64,000 nucleotides of DNA from Oleiharenicola sp. (GCA_025363455.1 JANYDW010000068.1:1-64000); one strand, 5' to 3'; numbered from the stretch's first letter, positions 8,313 through 17,508 are shown. Notes: generated by a model from the letters alone, not told the origin. Program-made: numbers and translations.

Positions 8313-10058
8313 GTGTCCACGCTCATTCGGCTTTTTCTCGTGCCCCCGACCGCCACCCTCCCTGCCCCACCGACGCCGGCCACCCAGCCGGTGCGGTCCG
8401 TGGTGTCGCCGCTGCTGCCGGTGGTCCTGCCGCTCGTGTTGGTGGCGATCTTCCTCAGCGTTCTCTTCGCCTGGCTTTTCCCACCCGACACCGCGGCCGG
8501 CGCCCCGGCGCTGCGCTTTACCGACGTGACGGCGGAGGCGGGCCTGCGCTTCACGCACCAGCAGGGCGGCGCGGAAACGCCCACGACCCTGGCCGGCGCC
8601 GTGGTCGTGCTGGACTACAACGGCGACGGGGCCCCCGACCTGTTCTTCGTCAATGGCGCACCCTGGCCCTGGGAGGAATCGCTCGACAAGCGCGTCACGC
8701 GCAGCAGCGCGCTCTTCCGCAACGACGGCAAGGGCCACTTTACCGATGTGACCGCGTCCGCCGGACTGAACGGCGAGATGCAGGGCATGACCGCGATCGC
8801 CGGCGACTTCGACAACGACGGCCGGCCCGATCTCTTTGTCACGTGTGTCGGCCTCAACCACCTTTTCCGCAACCTCGGCAATGGTCGCTTCGAGGACGTC
8901 ACGGAATCAGCCGGCGTCGGGGGCGATGACAATACCTGGAGCACGGGCGCGGCGTGGGTTGACCTCGACGGCGACGGCCGGCTCGACCTGATCGTGCTAC
9001 ACTACGCCCGCTGGCCGCGGGAGGTAGGGCTGGCCCAGGCTTTTGTCATCGCGGACGTGGGCCGTTCCTACGGCGCCGCCATCGGGTTTATCAGCACTTT
9101 CCCGTCGGTTTACCGCAACCTCGGCGACGGCCGCTTTGTCCTACTGCCCGACTCGGCCGGTCTTCGCGACCTCGACCCCGAGACGGGGCGGCCGGTGGCT
9201 GGGCCGTTGGCGATCACACCGCTCAACGCCAACGGCGATGGCCGGTTGGATCTCCTGATCACCTACCACAACAACCCCTCGGCACTCTTCCTCGCCCGTG
9301 GCGACGGCACTTTTGAGAAGCAGTCTGCCAGCCGAGGCAGCCGGCAGGAAGGTGCCGCGGCCAGCTTTGTGTCGGCCAGCGCGCTGCCGCTGGGCTCGGC
9401 GGCCGACCCCCGCATCCTCCTGCCCACCTTCGGCCCGAGATCCACTGCCGCGAGTGACGATCAGCCGCTCGCCCTCGCGGGCAAGCTCGGCATTGCCCTG
9501 GCGGATTTCAACCTCGATGGACGCACCGAGGTGTTCTCGGGCCAGGGCGCGGCCGAGCTCCATCTCAATAAATTCGAATCCGGGCGTGAATTCGCCCGGC
9601 CGGCGGCGATCCTGTGGCGGCAGGGCAATGATTGGCGGCCGGTCACCATCGAGTCGAACGACCCTTGGGTCCGGCCGCTGACCGCGCGCGGCGTCGCCGT
9701 GGCGGATTTCGACGGAGATGGCGACCTGGACGTGGTCCTGGCGCAGAACAACGGCGCCCCCCTGCTGCTCCGCAACGACCAGCGCGCCGGCCTGCCCTGG
9801 CTGCGGCTGCAGCTCGTCGCGACCCGCAGCCAGCCCGAGGCCGGCGGCGCGCGCGTCGAGGTGCATACGCCGCGCCGGGTGTTGACCCAGACCGTCGCCC
9901 CCGCCCTCGGTTTCATGGCCCAGTCCGAATCGACCCTGACCTTCGGCCTCGGCGAGGATGCCCGCGTGCGGAAAATTGTCATCCAATGGCCCTCCGGCCA
10001 GACACAGGAGCTGCACCCCGACGCGCTGAACCGGACGCTCGTCATCCGCGAGCCGTAG
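8313..10058 (+). CDS. Membrane-anchored FG-GAP/ASPIC-UnbV repeat protein (CRTAC1-like)
   Basis: A 581-residue protein. A hydrophobic segment at about residues 30-55 (LLPVVLPLVLVAIFLSVLF) anchors or exports it. FG-GAP/VCBS repeats follow (DYNGDGAPDLFF, DFDNDGRPDLFV, DLDGDGRLDLIV, DFDGDGDLDVVL) and the C-terminal 70 residues form an ASPIC/UnbV domain (GARVEVHTPRR, LTFGLGEDARVRK, IQWPSGQTQ). It is half the size of the related protein at 70-3363, with one propeller instead of two. The only start that includes the whole hydrophobic segment without running into the divergent kinase is the GTG at 8313. Function is unknown; extracellular binding or calcium-dependent adhesion is a family-level guess. 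Confidence 0.87.
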   Translation: MSTLIRLFLVPPTATLPAPPTPATQPVRSVVSPLLPVVLPLVLVAIFLSVLFAWLFPPDTAAGAPALRFTDVTAEAGLRFTHQQGGAETPTTLAGAVVVLDYNGDGAPDLFFVNGAPWPWEESLDKRVTRSSALFRNDGKGHFTDVTASAGLNGEMQGMTAIAGDFDNDGRPDLFVTCVGLNHLFRNLGNGRFEDVTESAGVGGDDNTWSTGAAWVDLDGDGRLDLIVLHYARWPREVGLAQAFVIADVGRSYGAAIGFISTFPSVYRNLGDGRFVLLPDSAGLRDLDPETGRPVAGPLAITPLNANGDGRLDLLITYHNNPSALFLARGDGTFEKQSASRGSRQEGAAASFVSASALPLGSAADPRILLPTFGPRSTAASDDQPLALAGKLGIALADFNLDGRTEVFSGQGAAELHLNKFESGREFARPAAILWRQGNDWRPVTIESNDPWVRPLTARGVAVADFDGDGDLDVVLAQNNGAPLLLRNDQRAGLPWLRLQLVATRSQPEAGGARVEVHTPRRVLTQTVAPALGFMAQSESTLTFGLGEDARVRKIVIQWPSGQTQELHPDALNRTLVIREP

Positions 10059-10193
10059 GAGGGGGAAGTGGCAAGTGCCATGTGACTTGGCCAGGCGGCT
10101 CGATAAGACTCGGTTTCTTTGTACTCAGCCCAACCCTATGATTCTCTCCTCCGGCCTTGCTTCCATCCCTCAGCTGAATAAAATTCCGCCATC

Positions 10194-10874
10194 ATGGACC
10201 CGCGCACTTTGCCTGCATACAGTGTGACTGATGCCGCCCGTTGCATCGGGGCGCATCCGGCTACCTTGCGGGCATGGTTCAAGGGACGTTCCTATCCGAC
10301 GAAAGCCGGCCGGCGGCGCTCGCCCAACCTGTTGGTCGCCTCCGCACCCGACGCGCTCTCGTTTCAAAATCTCATCCAGGCCCACGTCGTCCAAGGCATC
10401 CGGAAACGCTACCATATTCCGATGCACCGGGTCCGCGACGCCCTCGCCTACCTGCGGGACAGCATGGGCAGCCTCGATTTGCTGGCTTCCGCCCGGTTCT
10501 CTCACGACACCGCGCACCTTCTCCTTAAGGTCGAGGACCGGCTCATTTCCCTCTCCGAACGCGGCCAGAACGTCAGTGAAACCGTCCTCCAGCAGTATCT
10601 CCACCGGATCGACTACGGGAAGGACGGCTTCGCCTCCCGGCTGCATCCCTTTCTCTACACTGCAGCGGGCCAACTCTACGAACCACGATACATCATGATC
10701 GATCCCACCGTCGCTTTCGGCAAACCCTGCCTGGAGCGCCTGGGGGTCAAGACTGAGATCATCGCCGGTCGTTTTTTTGCCGGCGAACCCATCGAGGATT
10801 TGTCGGCGGACTATGGAGCCAAGCCCGAGGAAATCCAGGAAGCCATCCGCTGGTCCGCCCGTCGGGCAGCCTGA
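10194..10874 (+). CDS. VapB45-like antitoxin: HTH plus DUF433 domain
   Basis: A 226-residue protein with an N-terminal helix-turn-helix of the MerR/VapB45 type (YSVTDAARCIGAHPATLRAW, residues about 9-28) and a C-terminal DUF433 domain (about residues 165-222: VAFGKPCLERLGVKTEII, then FAGEPIEDLSADYG and EEIQEAIRW). Proteins of this layout act as DNA-binding antitoxins for VapC45-like PIN-fold partners. The next gene overlaps its 3' end by 62 bp and encodes such a partner, which supports the call. The pair would be expected to autoregulate its own promoter through the HTH. It sits beside a restriction-modification gene, a common location for toxin-antitoxin pairs. Confidence 0.75.
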   Translation: MDPRTLPAYSVTDAARCIGAHPATLRAWFKGRSYPTKAGRRRSPNLLVASAPDALSFQNLIQAHVVQGIRKRYHIPMHRVRDALAYLRDSMGSLDLLASARFSHDTAHLLLKVEDRLISLSERGQNVSETVLQQYLHRIDYGKDGFASRLHPFLYTAAGQLYEPRYIMIDPTVAFGKPCLERLGVKTEIIAGRFFAGEPIEDLSADYGAKPEEIQEAIRWSARRAA

Positions 10875-11292
10875 GGCTCCGGTCTTCTTCATCGACCGCG
10901 ACACCGGCGGCCGGGTTTTAGCCGCGGCTTTGCGACCGCATGGCTACCAAGTCGAGTTGCATGGCGATCACTTTGACCAAGCCACCCAGGACCCATTCTG
11001 GATTCGCCGTGTGTCCCAGCGTCGGTGGGTGATACTCACCTGTGACCGGAATATCGCCCGCAAGGAACCCGAGCGCTCGCTCTTCGGCACCGCACCGACC
11101 CACACCTTCATCCTGTACGCCCTCTCGCATATCCACCGTGAGGAGCGGGTACCGTTGGTGCTGGCGGTGCTGCCCAAGCTGGTGGCCTTGGTCTCCTCCC
11201 AGGCACGGCACGGCATCTACCGCGTGCATACCAGCGGCCAGATCGAGCACGTCACGGGCATCAAACCGAAATTTCGGCTGGAGGATTTCTGA
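10813..11292 (+). CDS. VapC45-like PIN-fold toxin
   Basis: About 159 residues, encoded directly after and overlapping the HTH/DUF433 gene. The core FFIDRDTGGRVLAAALRPHG, the second acidic centre (ILTCDRNIARKEPE) and the following hydrophobic strand match the small PIN-like family in which a conserved D near the N-terminus and a later D-x-N pair bind metal for RNA cleavage. The ATG at 10813 is the first ordinary start; conserved sequence begins only at about residue 23, so the true start may be slightly later. The function as an RNase toxin is inferred from family and pairing, not from any residue proven catalytic here. Confidence 0.68.
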   Translation: MEPSPRKSRKPSAGPPVGQPEAPVFFIDRDTGGRVLAAALRPHGYQVELHGDHFDQATQDPFWIRRVSQRRWVILTCDRNIARKEPERSLFGTAPTHTFILYALSHIHREERVPLVLAVLPKLVALVSSQARHGIYRVHTSGQIEHVTGIKPKFRLEDF

Positions 11293-11529
11293 AACGGAAT
11301 TTGGCCTGAACGGCCAGTCGGACGCGAAGCACCAAGCCCGGGACCGGACCTGGCAAGCGGTCTGGCCGAGCCCCCCGATCTCGAAACTTGCTCCTTGGAA
11401 GCAATCCCTTGGCTACGCCGCCTCTTTTGACTCGTCGCTCCCGGCTCCCTGCTCCTAGCTTTCTCCTCGCTAAACCGCTTGGCAATCGACGGGCCGGCCG
11501 GCAGTTTCACCGCCACTGCACGCCCACTC

Positions 11530-14500
11530 ATGTCCCACCCCGACAAGGTCGCTCTCTTCATCGATCGCTGGTCCAAGGCCGAGGCGGCCGAACGCGCCAA
11601 CTACGGACTTTTTCTGACGGAACTGTGCGACATCCTTGAGGTGCCGCGGCCTGAGCCAGCCGGGCCTGATACCGCGCAAAACGCCTACGTCTTCGAAAGA
11701 GCCGTCACCTTCCAGCATCCCGGCGGCAAGTCCACCACCGGCTTCATTGATCTCTACAAACGCGGCAGCTTTGTCCTGGAGGCCAAACAGTATGCCGCGA
11801 AGAAAACCGAGGAAGCTGAACTGGCCCTCGCCCTGAGCGGACCGGCAGCCCGGAGCACCCGCACGGTACGTGGCTCCGAGGCGTGGGACCGCGCCATGAT
11901 CGAGGCCCACGGCCAGGCTGACCGCTACGCCCGCAGCCTGCCCGCGAACGAGGATCCGCCGCCGTTCCTGCTCGTGGTTGATGTCGGCCACGTCATCGAG
12001 CTTTACGCCGACTTCACTCAGAAGGGCAAAGCCTACCTCCCGTTCCCCGACGCCCGCGCCCACCGCATCCGGCTGGCGGACCTCGCCCGCGAGGAAGTGC
12101 GCGCCAAGCTCCGCACGCTCTGGCTCGACCCGCTCTCCCTCGACCCTGCCAAGGTCTCCGCCGCCGTCACGCGCGAGGTCGCCGGCCACCTCGCCGAGCT
12201 GGCCAAGTCCTTCGAGAAGAAACACGACCCCGGTATCGTTGCCGCCTTCCTCTCCCGGTGCCTCTTCTGCATGTTCGCCGAGGATGTCGAGCTGCTGCCC
12301 AAGGACAGCTTCTCTGCGCTGCTCGAATCGGTGAAGGGTGACCCCGGGGCCGCCGTGCCATTGCTCCAGCAGCTCTTCGCCGAGATGAACACCGGCAAGT
12401 TCTCCGTCATCCTCCGGCAGAAGATCCTCCACTTTAACGGCGGCCTCTTCGCCGAGGCCACCGCCCTGCCGCTCAACGGAACGCAACTCGGCCTGCTGAT
12501 CCGCGCGGCCCGGCTCTCGTGGCGGCACGTCGAGCCCGCCATCTTCGGCACGCTGCTGGAGCGCGCGCTCAATCCCGCCGAGCGCCACAAGCTCGGCGCC
12601 CACTACACCCCGCGCGCCTACGTCGAACGGTTGGTGCTGCCCACCGTCGTTGAGCCCCTCCGCGAGGAGTGGAGCGGCGTCAAGACCGCCGCCGTCACCC
12701 TCGCCAGTCGCGGCGACCTGAAGGGTGCGATCAAGGAGACCCGCGCCTTCCACCACCGGCTCTGCGCCGTGCGCGTGCTCGATCCCGCCTGCGGCTCCGG
12801 CAATTTCCTCTACGTCACGCTCGAGCACCTCAAGCGGCTGGAGGGCGAGGTGCTCCAGCTCATCGAGGGCTTCGGCGAGAACATGCGGCTCGACCTCGGC
12901 GGGGAGACGGTGGACCCGCACCAGTTCCTCGGCATCGAGCTCAATCCCCGCGCCGCCACCATCGCCGAGCTTGTGCTCTGGATCGGCTACCTCCAGTGGC
13001 ACCACCGCAACCGCGGCGCCACCGAATGGCCCGAGCCCGTCCTCCGCGCCTTCAAGAACATCGAGTGCCGCGACGCCGTCCTAGCATATGACGGGAAAGG
13101 CTTCGCCCAGGATGAGCACGGCAAGACGCGCTTCGTCTGGAACCGGCAGACGATGAAGACCGATCCCGTGACCGGCCGCGAAGTGCCCGACGAGAAAGCC
13201 GTCATCCCGCTCGACACGTTCGTCAACCCGCGCCCGGCCATTTGGCCGCAGGCCGACTACATCATCGGCAATCCGCCATTTCTCGGAAAGGGAAAGATGC
13301 GTGAAGATTTAGGCGACGGCTATACCGAGACACTCCGGGCCGCTTATCCCGATGTGCCAGAGAGCGCAGACTTTGTGATGTATTGGTGGCACAAAGCTGC
13401 GGAAGAGACGCTCTCCAGCAGGACCCGTCGATTCGGATTCATCACGACTAACACCATCAAACAGACTTTCAACCGGCGGGTCGTAAAGCGTGCGTTGATG
13501 GAGGGAATCTCACTTCGATTCGCGATCCCTGATCATCCGTGGGTTGACACCGTCGATGGCGCGGCGGTCCGAATCGCAATGACGGTCGGTGTGCTCGGAA
13601 ATCCAACTGAACAGCGGTGGTCTGTCGAGGAAGCACCACCGGATCCTTCGGCATTTCCGGGTGAACTCTTGTTCATACAGCACGAGGTGCCGCTGAAGGA
13701 CGGTTCGTCTGATGTGGAGTTCATCGCGCTGCACGGACGCATTGGCTCGGGATTGAACATCGGTGCCGAATTGGAGGACACTGTTGAATTGAAAGCGAAC
13801 GCTCTGATTACAAACAACGGTGTGATGCTCGGTGGCAGAGGGTTTCTTGTTTTCCCCGGCGATCTTGTTGCAGCTCCGAAATCTATACTGCGCCCGATCC
13901 TGAATGGTAACGACATTCTGCAAACAAGCCGAAACGCTCGCGTCATAGATTTTTTTGGAATGGCGACCGAAGAAGCGAGTGCGATAGCACCGAAAGCGTA
14001 TGAGCAGCTCCTTCAACGTGTGAAACCTGAGCGCGATGCCAATCGACGCGCGAGCCGGCGATTGAATTGGTGGATTTTCAGCGAGGTGATGCCGAAGATG
14101 CGAAATAGCATTTCTGCGTTGGCTCGTTATGTTGGGACCGCAGAGACCGCAAAGCATCGCGTTTTCACGTTCCTCGGCAGCGATATTGTGCCTGAGCATC
14201 CACTCATTGCCATCGCGCTCGACGATGCGTTTCAACTTGGAGTTCTGAGTAGCAGGATTCACGTCGTCTATGCCCTGGCGGCCGGCGGCACACTCGAGGA
14301 CCGCCCCCGCTACAACAAAACCCGCTGCTTCGATCCCTTCCCGTTTCCCGACTGCACCGAGAAGCAGAAGGATAAGATCCGGAAGCTGGCCGAGGAACTC
14401 GACGCCCACCGCAAGCGCGCGCAGGCGAAGCACCAGCTCGGGCTCACCGACATCTACAACGCGCTGGAGAAGGTGCGGGCGGGCGAAGCCCTCACCGCCA

Positions 14501-15006
14501 AAGACAAGGTCGTCCACGATGCCGCGCTCGTCTCCACGCTCAAGCAGCTCCACGACGACCTGGACCGCGCCGTGTCCGACGCCTACGGCTGGCCCTGGCC
14601 GCTGACCGACGCCGAGATCCTCGAGAAAGTCGTCGCCCTCAACGCCGCCCGCGCCGCCGAGGAGGCCAGGGGCCACATCCGCTGGCTCCGTCCCGATTAC
14701 CAGCAACCCCTCTTCGCCGGCGAAAAGCAATCCAGTCTCGGCCTCGATGATGACGCCAAGCCGGTGAAACCGGCCCAATCAAAAATCAAGAAGCCAAAAT
14801 CGAAAATCCCGTGGCCCAAATCCATCGCCGACCGCGCCAAGGCCGTGGAAGCCGCGCTCACCGCCGCCGAGCAACCGGTCACCGCCGCCAAGCTCGCCAA
14901 GCAATTTGCCCGCGCCAAGGACAAGGAAGTCGCCGAAATCCTGGAAACCCTCGCCGCCCTTGGCCGCGCCCACGTGGGCGACACGAAGGGAACCTACGTG
15001 CGCTGA
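11530..15006 (+). CDS. Type IIG-like restriction-methylation protein (MmeI/YeeA-type N6-adenine methyltransferase)
   Basis: A 1158-residue protein. Residues about 60-90 hold a PD-(D/E)XK-like nuclease signature (GFIDLYKRGSFVLEAKQ: Asp, then E-x-K). A helical spacer follows, then the methyltransferase domain: HYTPRAYVERLV, motif I DPACGSGNFLYVT (about residue 420), the acidic FLGIELNPRA, and catalytic motif IV IGNPPFLGKG (about residue 578). The region after that is the target-recognition part, and the C-terminus (GWPWPLTDAEILEKV, GHIRWLRPDYQ) is typical of single-chain MmeI/YeeA-type enzymes. Such proteins both cut and methylate DNA, usually on one strand of an asymmetric site. The segment from about 13280 to 14270 is clearly less GC-rich than the flanks, as expected for a swapped specificity module. 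The ATG at 11530 starts the conserved sequence. Confidence 0.85.
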   Translation: MSHPDKVALFIDRWSKAEAAERANYGLFLTELCDILEVPRPEPAGPDTAQNAYVFERAVTFQHPGGKSTTGFIDLYKRGSFVLEAKQYAAKKTEEAELALALSGPAARSTRTVRGSEAWDRAMIEAHGQADRYARSLPANEDPPPFLLVVDVGHVIELYADFTQKGKAYLPFPDARAHRIRLADLAREEVRAKLRTLWLDPLSLDPAKVSAAVTREVAGHLAELAKSFEKKHDPGIVAAFLSRCLFCMFAEDVELLPKDSFSALLESVKGDPGAAVPLLQQLFAEMNTGKFSVILRQKILHFNGGLFAEATALPLNGTQLGLLIRAARLSWRHVEPAIFGTLLERALNPAERHKLGAHYTPRAYVERLVLPTVVEPLREEWSGVKTAAVTLASRGDLKGAIKETRAFHHRLCAVRVLDPACGSGNFLYVTLEHLKRLEGEVLQLIEGFGENMRLDLGGETVDPHQFLGIELNPRAATIAELVLWIGYLQWHHRNRGATEWPEPVLRAFKNIECRDAVLAYDGKGFAQDEHGKTRFVWNRQTMKTDPVTGREVPDEKAVIPLDTFVNPRPAIWPQADYIIGNPPFLGKGKMREDLGDGYTETLRAAYPDVPESADFVMYWWHKAAEETLSSRTRRFGFITTNTIKQTFNRRVVKRALMEGISLRFAIPDHPWVDTVDGAAVRIAMTVGVLGNPTEQRWSVEEAPPDPSAFPGELLFIQHEVPLKDGSSDVEFIALHGRIGSGLNIGAELEDTVELKANALITNNGVMLGGRGFLVFPGDLVAAPKSILRPILNGNDILQTSRNARVIDFFGMATEEASAIAPKAYEQLLQRVKPERDANRRASRRLNWWIFSEVMPKMRNSISALARYVGTAETAKHRVFTFLGSDIVPEHPLIAIALDDAFQLGVLSSRIHVVYALAAGGTLEDRPRYNKTRCFDPFPFPDCTEKQKDKIRKLAEELDAHRKRAQAKHQLGLTDIYNALEKVRAGEALTAKDKVVHDAALVSTLKQLHDDLDRAVSDAYGWPWPLTDAEILEKVVALNAARAAEEARGHIRWLRPDYQQPLFAGEKQSSLGLDDDAKPVKPAQSKIKKPKSKIPWPKSIADRAKAVEAALTAAEQPVTAAKLAKQFARAKDKEVAEILETLAALGRAHVGDTKGTYVR

Positions 15007-15019
15007 CGAGACCTCGGCC

Positions 15020-15487
15020 ATGATTGTTTCCCTGCCAGCCACCGAGGCCGCGTTCCAGCAATTGATTGCGGCCCTGGACGCGGAAGTGAAGGAACTGAAT
15101 GCGATTGGCAGCAAGGTCGCCATCCACGGCGTGACGCAAAATGCCCCGCGGATAATGAAACTCGCCCGGGAACGCGCGATATTCCGCGACCACATCGTCT
15201 TTCTGCACAACCAGTGGAAACAGGATGAGCCGGCCGGGATTGCCTACCTGCAGGTCCAGCTGCCGGAACCGTTGGAACCGGTATCCAGCAAGAAGCCCGT
15301 GCTCAGCCGTAGCGTCAAAGGGCTGTCTCTCGCCGAAGCAGCAAAGAAACTCATGGTGAAACCCGCGAAGGTGAAAACCTGGTTGGAAACCGGCACACTC
15401 AAGGGCTACCGGCGCGTCAGCGGCACCTGGAAAATCACCCAGTCAGACCTCGCCGACTTTTACCGCAACCATCGTGACCTGATCTAA
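15020..15487 (+). CDS. Hypothetical protein with excisionase/MerR-type HTH
   Basis: A 155-residue protein starting 13 bp after the methyltransferase stop. The N-terminal 100 residues are helical and unrecognised. The C-terminal 50 residues form a DNA-binding fold of the excisionase type: LSLAEAAKKLMVKPAKVKTW (helix-turn-helix) and then GYRRVSGTWKITQSDLADF (wing and last helix). It could regulate the restriction gene or help position it, like controller proteins, but that is inferred from position only. Coding bias and spacing support it as a real member of the same transcription unit. Confidence 0.7.
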   Translation: MIVSLPATEAAFQQLIAALDAEVKELNAIGSKVAIHGVTQNAPRIMKLARERAIFRDHIVFLHNQWKQDEPAGIAYLQVQLPEPLEPVSSKKPVLSRSVKGLSLAEAAKKLMVKPAKVKTWLETGTLKGYRRVSGTWKITQSDLADFYRNHRDLI

Positions 15488-15504
15488 CCCGACCGGAAAA
15501 TTGC

Positions 15505-15846
15505 ATGAACCCTGATGAACCTAGCGGCGGGCGGGATGATTTTCGTGTCCTCACGCGCGTCTATCAGCAAGGCCAGGCCAGGGATATCAAATCTGTCGTA
15601 CCCTTGCACCCGAAGGTGGAGGAGTTTCTTGACCGCCGGAAAGACGCCCTGCGCTTTGAAATCTACGACGGCTTTCGCGGCCCCTTCATCGCCTACAACA
15701 CGCAGCATCTCCTAAATCGCAAAATCTACTATGTGATCTATACTGAGATCCGAAATCCCCGGATGGGAACCGGGCCTTCGACGGTGATGATTTTCGACCA
15801 GCTCAGCGGCGAATTGCTCTACGACGGCGAAGATGGCGGCGAGTAG
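15505..15846 (+). CDS. Small hypothetical protein
   Basis: A 113-residue soluble protein starting 17 bp after the HTH gene. It has a charged N-terminus and a mixed alpha/beta pattern (LRFEIYDGFRGPFIAYN, KIYYVIYTEIRNP, STVMIFDQLSGELLYDG), which looks like a small beta-sheet domain. No family is recognised. It is in the same direction as the restriction-methylation and HTH genes and probably in one operon with them, so it may be an accessory of that system or a third partner in the island. Confidence 0.6.
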   Translation: MNPDEPSGGRDDFRVLTRVYQQGQARDIKSVVPLHPKVEEFLDRRKDALRFEIYDGFRGPFIAYNTQHLLNRKIYYVIYTEIRNPRMGTGPSTVMIFDQLSGELLYDGEDGGE

Positions 15847-15927
15847 TAGCATCCGCCCACTTCGCTCTTGGCTCCAAGCTCCCTCCTCCTAGCTTCCGTC
15901 CAGCGGGCCGCCAACCTCACCCCTCCC

Positions 15928-16776
15928 ATGGACACCCGCATCGCCCTCTTCCAGAAAAAGGAAATCCGCAAAACGATCCACGAAAACGAATGGTGGTTCG
16001 TGATCGTAGATGTTGTTGCCGCCCTCACTGATTCCGCCAATCCCTCCGGCTATCTGAAGGATATGCGGCGGAGAGATGCCTGTTTAACCGATGCTCTCAA
16101 AGGGGGGGGGCAAATTGCCCCCCCCCTTTCGCTGGAGCTTCCCACCGCCGGCGGACCGCAAAAGCTCCTCTGCTGGAATACCGAGGGCACCTTCCGGCTG
16201 ATCCAGTCCATTCCCAGCCCCAAGGCCGAGCCGTTCAAGCGCTGGCTCGCCAAGGTGGGCTATGAACGCGTGCAGGAAATCGAAGACCCCGAACTCGCCA
16301 CCAAGCGCACCCGCGCCCTCTACCGGGCCAAGGGCTACTCCGACGACTGGATCGAGCGCCGGATGCGCAGCATCGCCGTTCGCGACGAGTTGACCGACGA
16401 ATGGAAGAAACGAGGCGTCAAAGAGAAACTGGAATACTCCATTCTCACCGCCGAGATCTCCAAGGCCGCCTTTGGCCTCACCCCCGCAGAATACTCCGTG
16501 CACAAGGGTCTGAAGCGTCAGAACCTGCGCGACCACATGACCGACCTCGAACTGATCTTTTCCATGCTCGGCGAGGCGGCGACCACGGAGATCACTCGCA
16601 CCAAGGATGCGCAAGGTTTGCCGGAAAACAAGATCGCCGCCAAAGCAGGCGGCGCCGTGGCCGGCAATGCCCGGCGCGAGCTGGAGAAAAAATCGGGCCG
16701 CAAGGTCGTCAGCCGCGAAAACTACCTGGACGCTCCCGAATCCGTTAAACGACTGCCGCGGGGCCGAAACCCCTGA
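15928..16776 (+). CDS. Bro-N domain protein, DinD-like
   Basis: A 282-residue protein. The N-terminal 110 residues are a Bro-N domain (IRKTIHENEWWFVIVDVVAAL, then NPSGYLKDMRRRD, CWNTEGTFRLIQSIPSPKAEPFKRWL), known from phage antirepressors and DinD. The C-terminal half (LTDEWKKRGVKEKLEYSILTA, AEYSVHKGLKRQNLRDHM, ENKIAAKAGGAVAGNAR) matches the DinD-type extension, a DNA-damage-inducible family. No other phage genes surround it, so it is more likely a chromosomal DinD-like gene in this accessory island. The start ATG 15928 puts the Bro-N domain right at the N-terminus. The spacer in front (15847-15927) carries a short low-complexity motif, CTCCTCCTAGCTTCC, similar to one at 11440-11460. Confidence 0.75.
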   Translation: MDTRIALFQKKEIRKTIHENEWWFVIVDVVAALTDSANPSGYLKDMRRRDACLTDALKGGGQIAPPLSLELPTAGGPQKLLCWNTEGTFRLIQSIPSPKAEPFKRWLAKVGYERVQEIEDPELATKRTRALYRAKGYSDDWIERRMRSIAVRDELTDEWKKRGVKEKLEYSILTAEISKAAFGLTPAEYSVHKGLKRQNLRDHMTDLELIFSMLGEAATTEITRTKDAQGLPENKIAAKAGGAVAGNARRELEKKSGRKVVSRENYLDAPESVKRLPRGRNP

Positions 16777-16839
16777 AGCCTCCCCGGCTCCTGATACTTG
16801 GTACTTGTCACTGGTCCCTTCTCATGGAGCCTCGGCGCC

Positions 16840-17331
16840 ATGAGCACCTGTCCCTGTGGTTCCGGATCCACCTATGAAGCCTGCTGCGGCCCGATTATCG
16901 CCGGCGGCCCGGCCCCGACGGCCGAGGCCCTCATGCGCTCGCGTTACACCGCCTATGTGAAACGCGACGTCGCCCACCTCGAGCGCTCGCTCAGCGCCGA
17001 CCAGCGGAAGGATTTCGCCGCCGACGAAGCAAAGAAGTGGGCCGAAAGCTCCGAGTGGCTCGGGCTGACCATCCTCCGCACCGAGCAGGGTGGCCCGGAC
17101 GACAAGTTCGGCGCCGTCGAGTTTTCCGCCAAGTTTCGCTCGGAGGGACAGGACCGCGAGCACGTTGAGGCCGCGCGGTTTGGCCGGGAGGACGGCCGCT
17201 GGGTCTACACCGGCCAGGTGAACGAGCCGGGCAAAACCGTGCGTCGCGAGACCCCGAAGGTCGGCCGCAACGACCCCTGCCCTTGCGGCAGTGGGAAGAA
17301 ATACAAGAAGTGCTGCGGCGTGGCGGCGTGA
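16840..17331 (+). CDS. YchJ-like protein with two SEC-C metal-binding motifs
   Basis: A 163-residue protein bracketed by two SEC-C zinc motifs: [15 protein letters not shown] at the N-terminus and [16 protein letters not shown] at the C-terminus. Between them is the NTF2-like YchJ domain ([23 protein letters not shown], then WLGLTIL and GRWVYTGQ). The family (UPF0225/YchJ) is widespread; its role is unknown, although the SEC-C motif binds SecB in SecA. The gene appears monocistronic and is followed by two different palindromic repeat elements. Confidence 0.9.
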   Translation: MSTCPCGSGSTYEACCGPIIAGGPAPTAEALMRSRYTAYVKRDVAHLERSLSADQRKDFAADEAKKWAESSEWLGLTILRTEQGGPDDKFGAVEFSAKFRSEGQDREHVEAARFGREDGRWVYTGQVNEPGKTVRRETPKVGRNDPCPCGSGKKYKKCCGVAA

Positions 17332-17345
17332 GGCAACTGGCCGAC

Positions 17346-17404
17346 TGTAGCGGCGCTCTATGAGCGCCGGACCTGAACGTCGGCGGTCATAGATCGCCGC
17401 TACA
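17346..17404. repeat. Palindromic element, TGTAGCGGCG ends
   Basis: Arms of 23 bases (TGTAGCGGCGCTCTATGAGC... and its partner ending CGCCGCTACA) pair with two mismatches around a 13-base loop. It lies directly after the YchJ-like gene and could act as a bidirectional hairpin. Confidence 0.65.
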
Positions 17405-17407
17405 CCA

Positions 17408-17508
17408 CACACCCCGGCCTGCGCGCCACCCCTCTTCATAGAGGGGAATCAAACCCACGCAGCCGAAATCCCCTCTATGAAGAGGGGTGCCCGACAGGGC
17501 GGGGTGTG
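17408..17508. repeat. Dispersed palindromic repeat, family A (CACACCCC...GGGGTGTG)
   Basis: A 101-bp nearly full palindrome. Its ends are CACACCCC and GGGGTGTG, and its inner parts CCCCTCTTCATAGAGGGG and CCCCTCTATGAAGAGGGG are exact reverse complements. Related copies lie at 41331-41464, 52020-52154 and 54251-54355. Confidence 0.8.

Noticed and set aside
11470-13005. Long minus-strand open frame opposite the restriction gene
   Set aside because: Overlaps well-defined nuclease and methyltransferase motifs and has no domain of its own.
15928-16776. Prophage at the Bro-N gene
   Set aside because: No structural, integrase or lysis genes are nearby; the C-terminal half fits DinD, a chromosomal protein.
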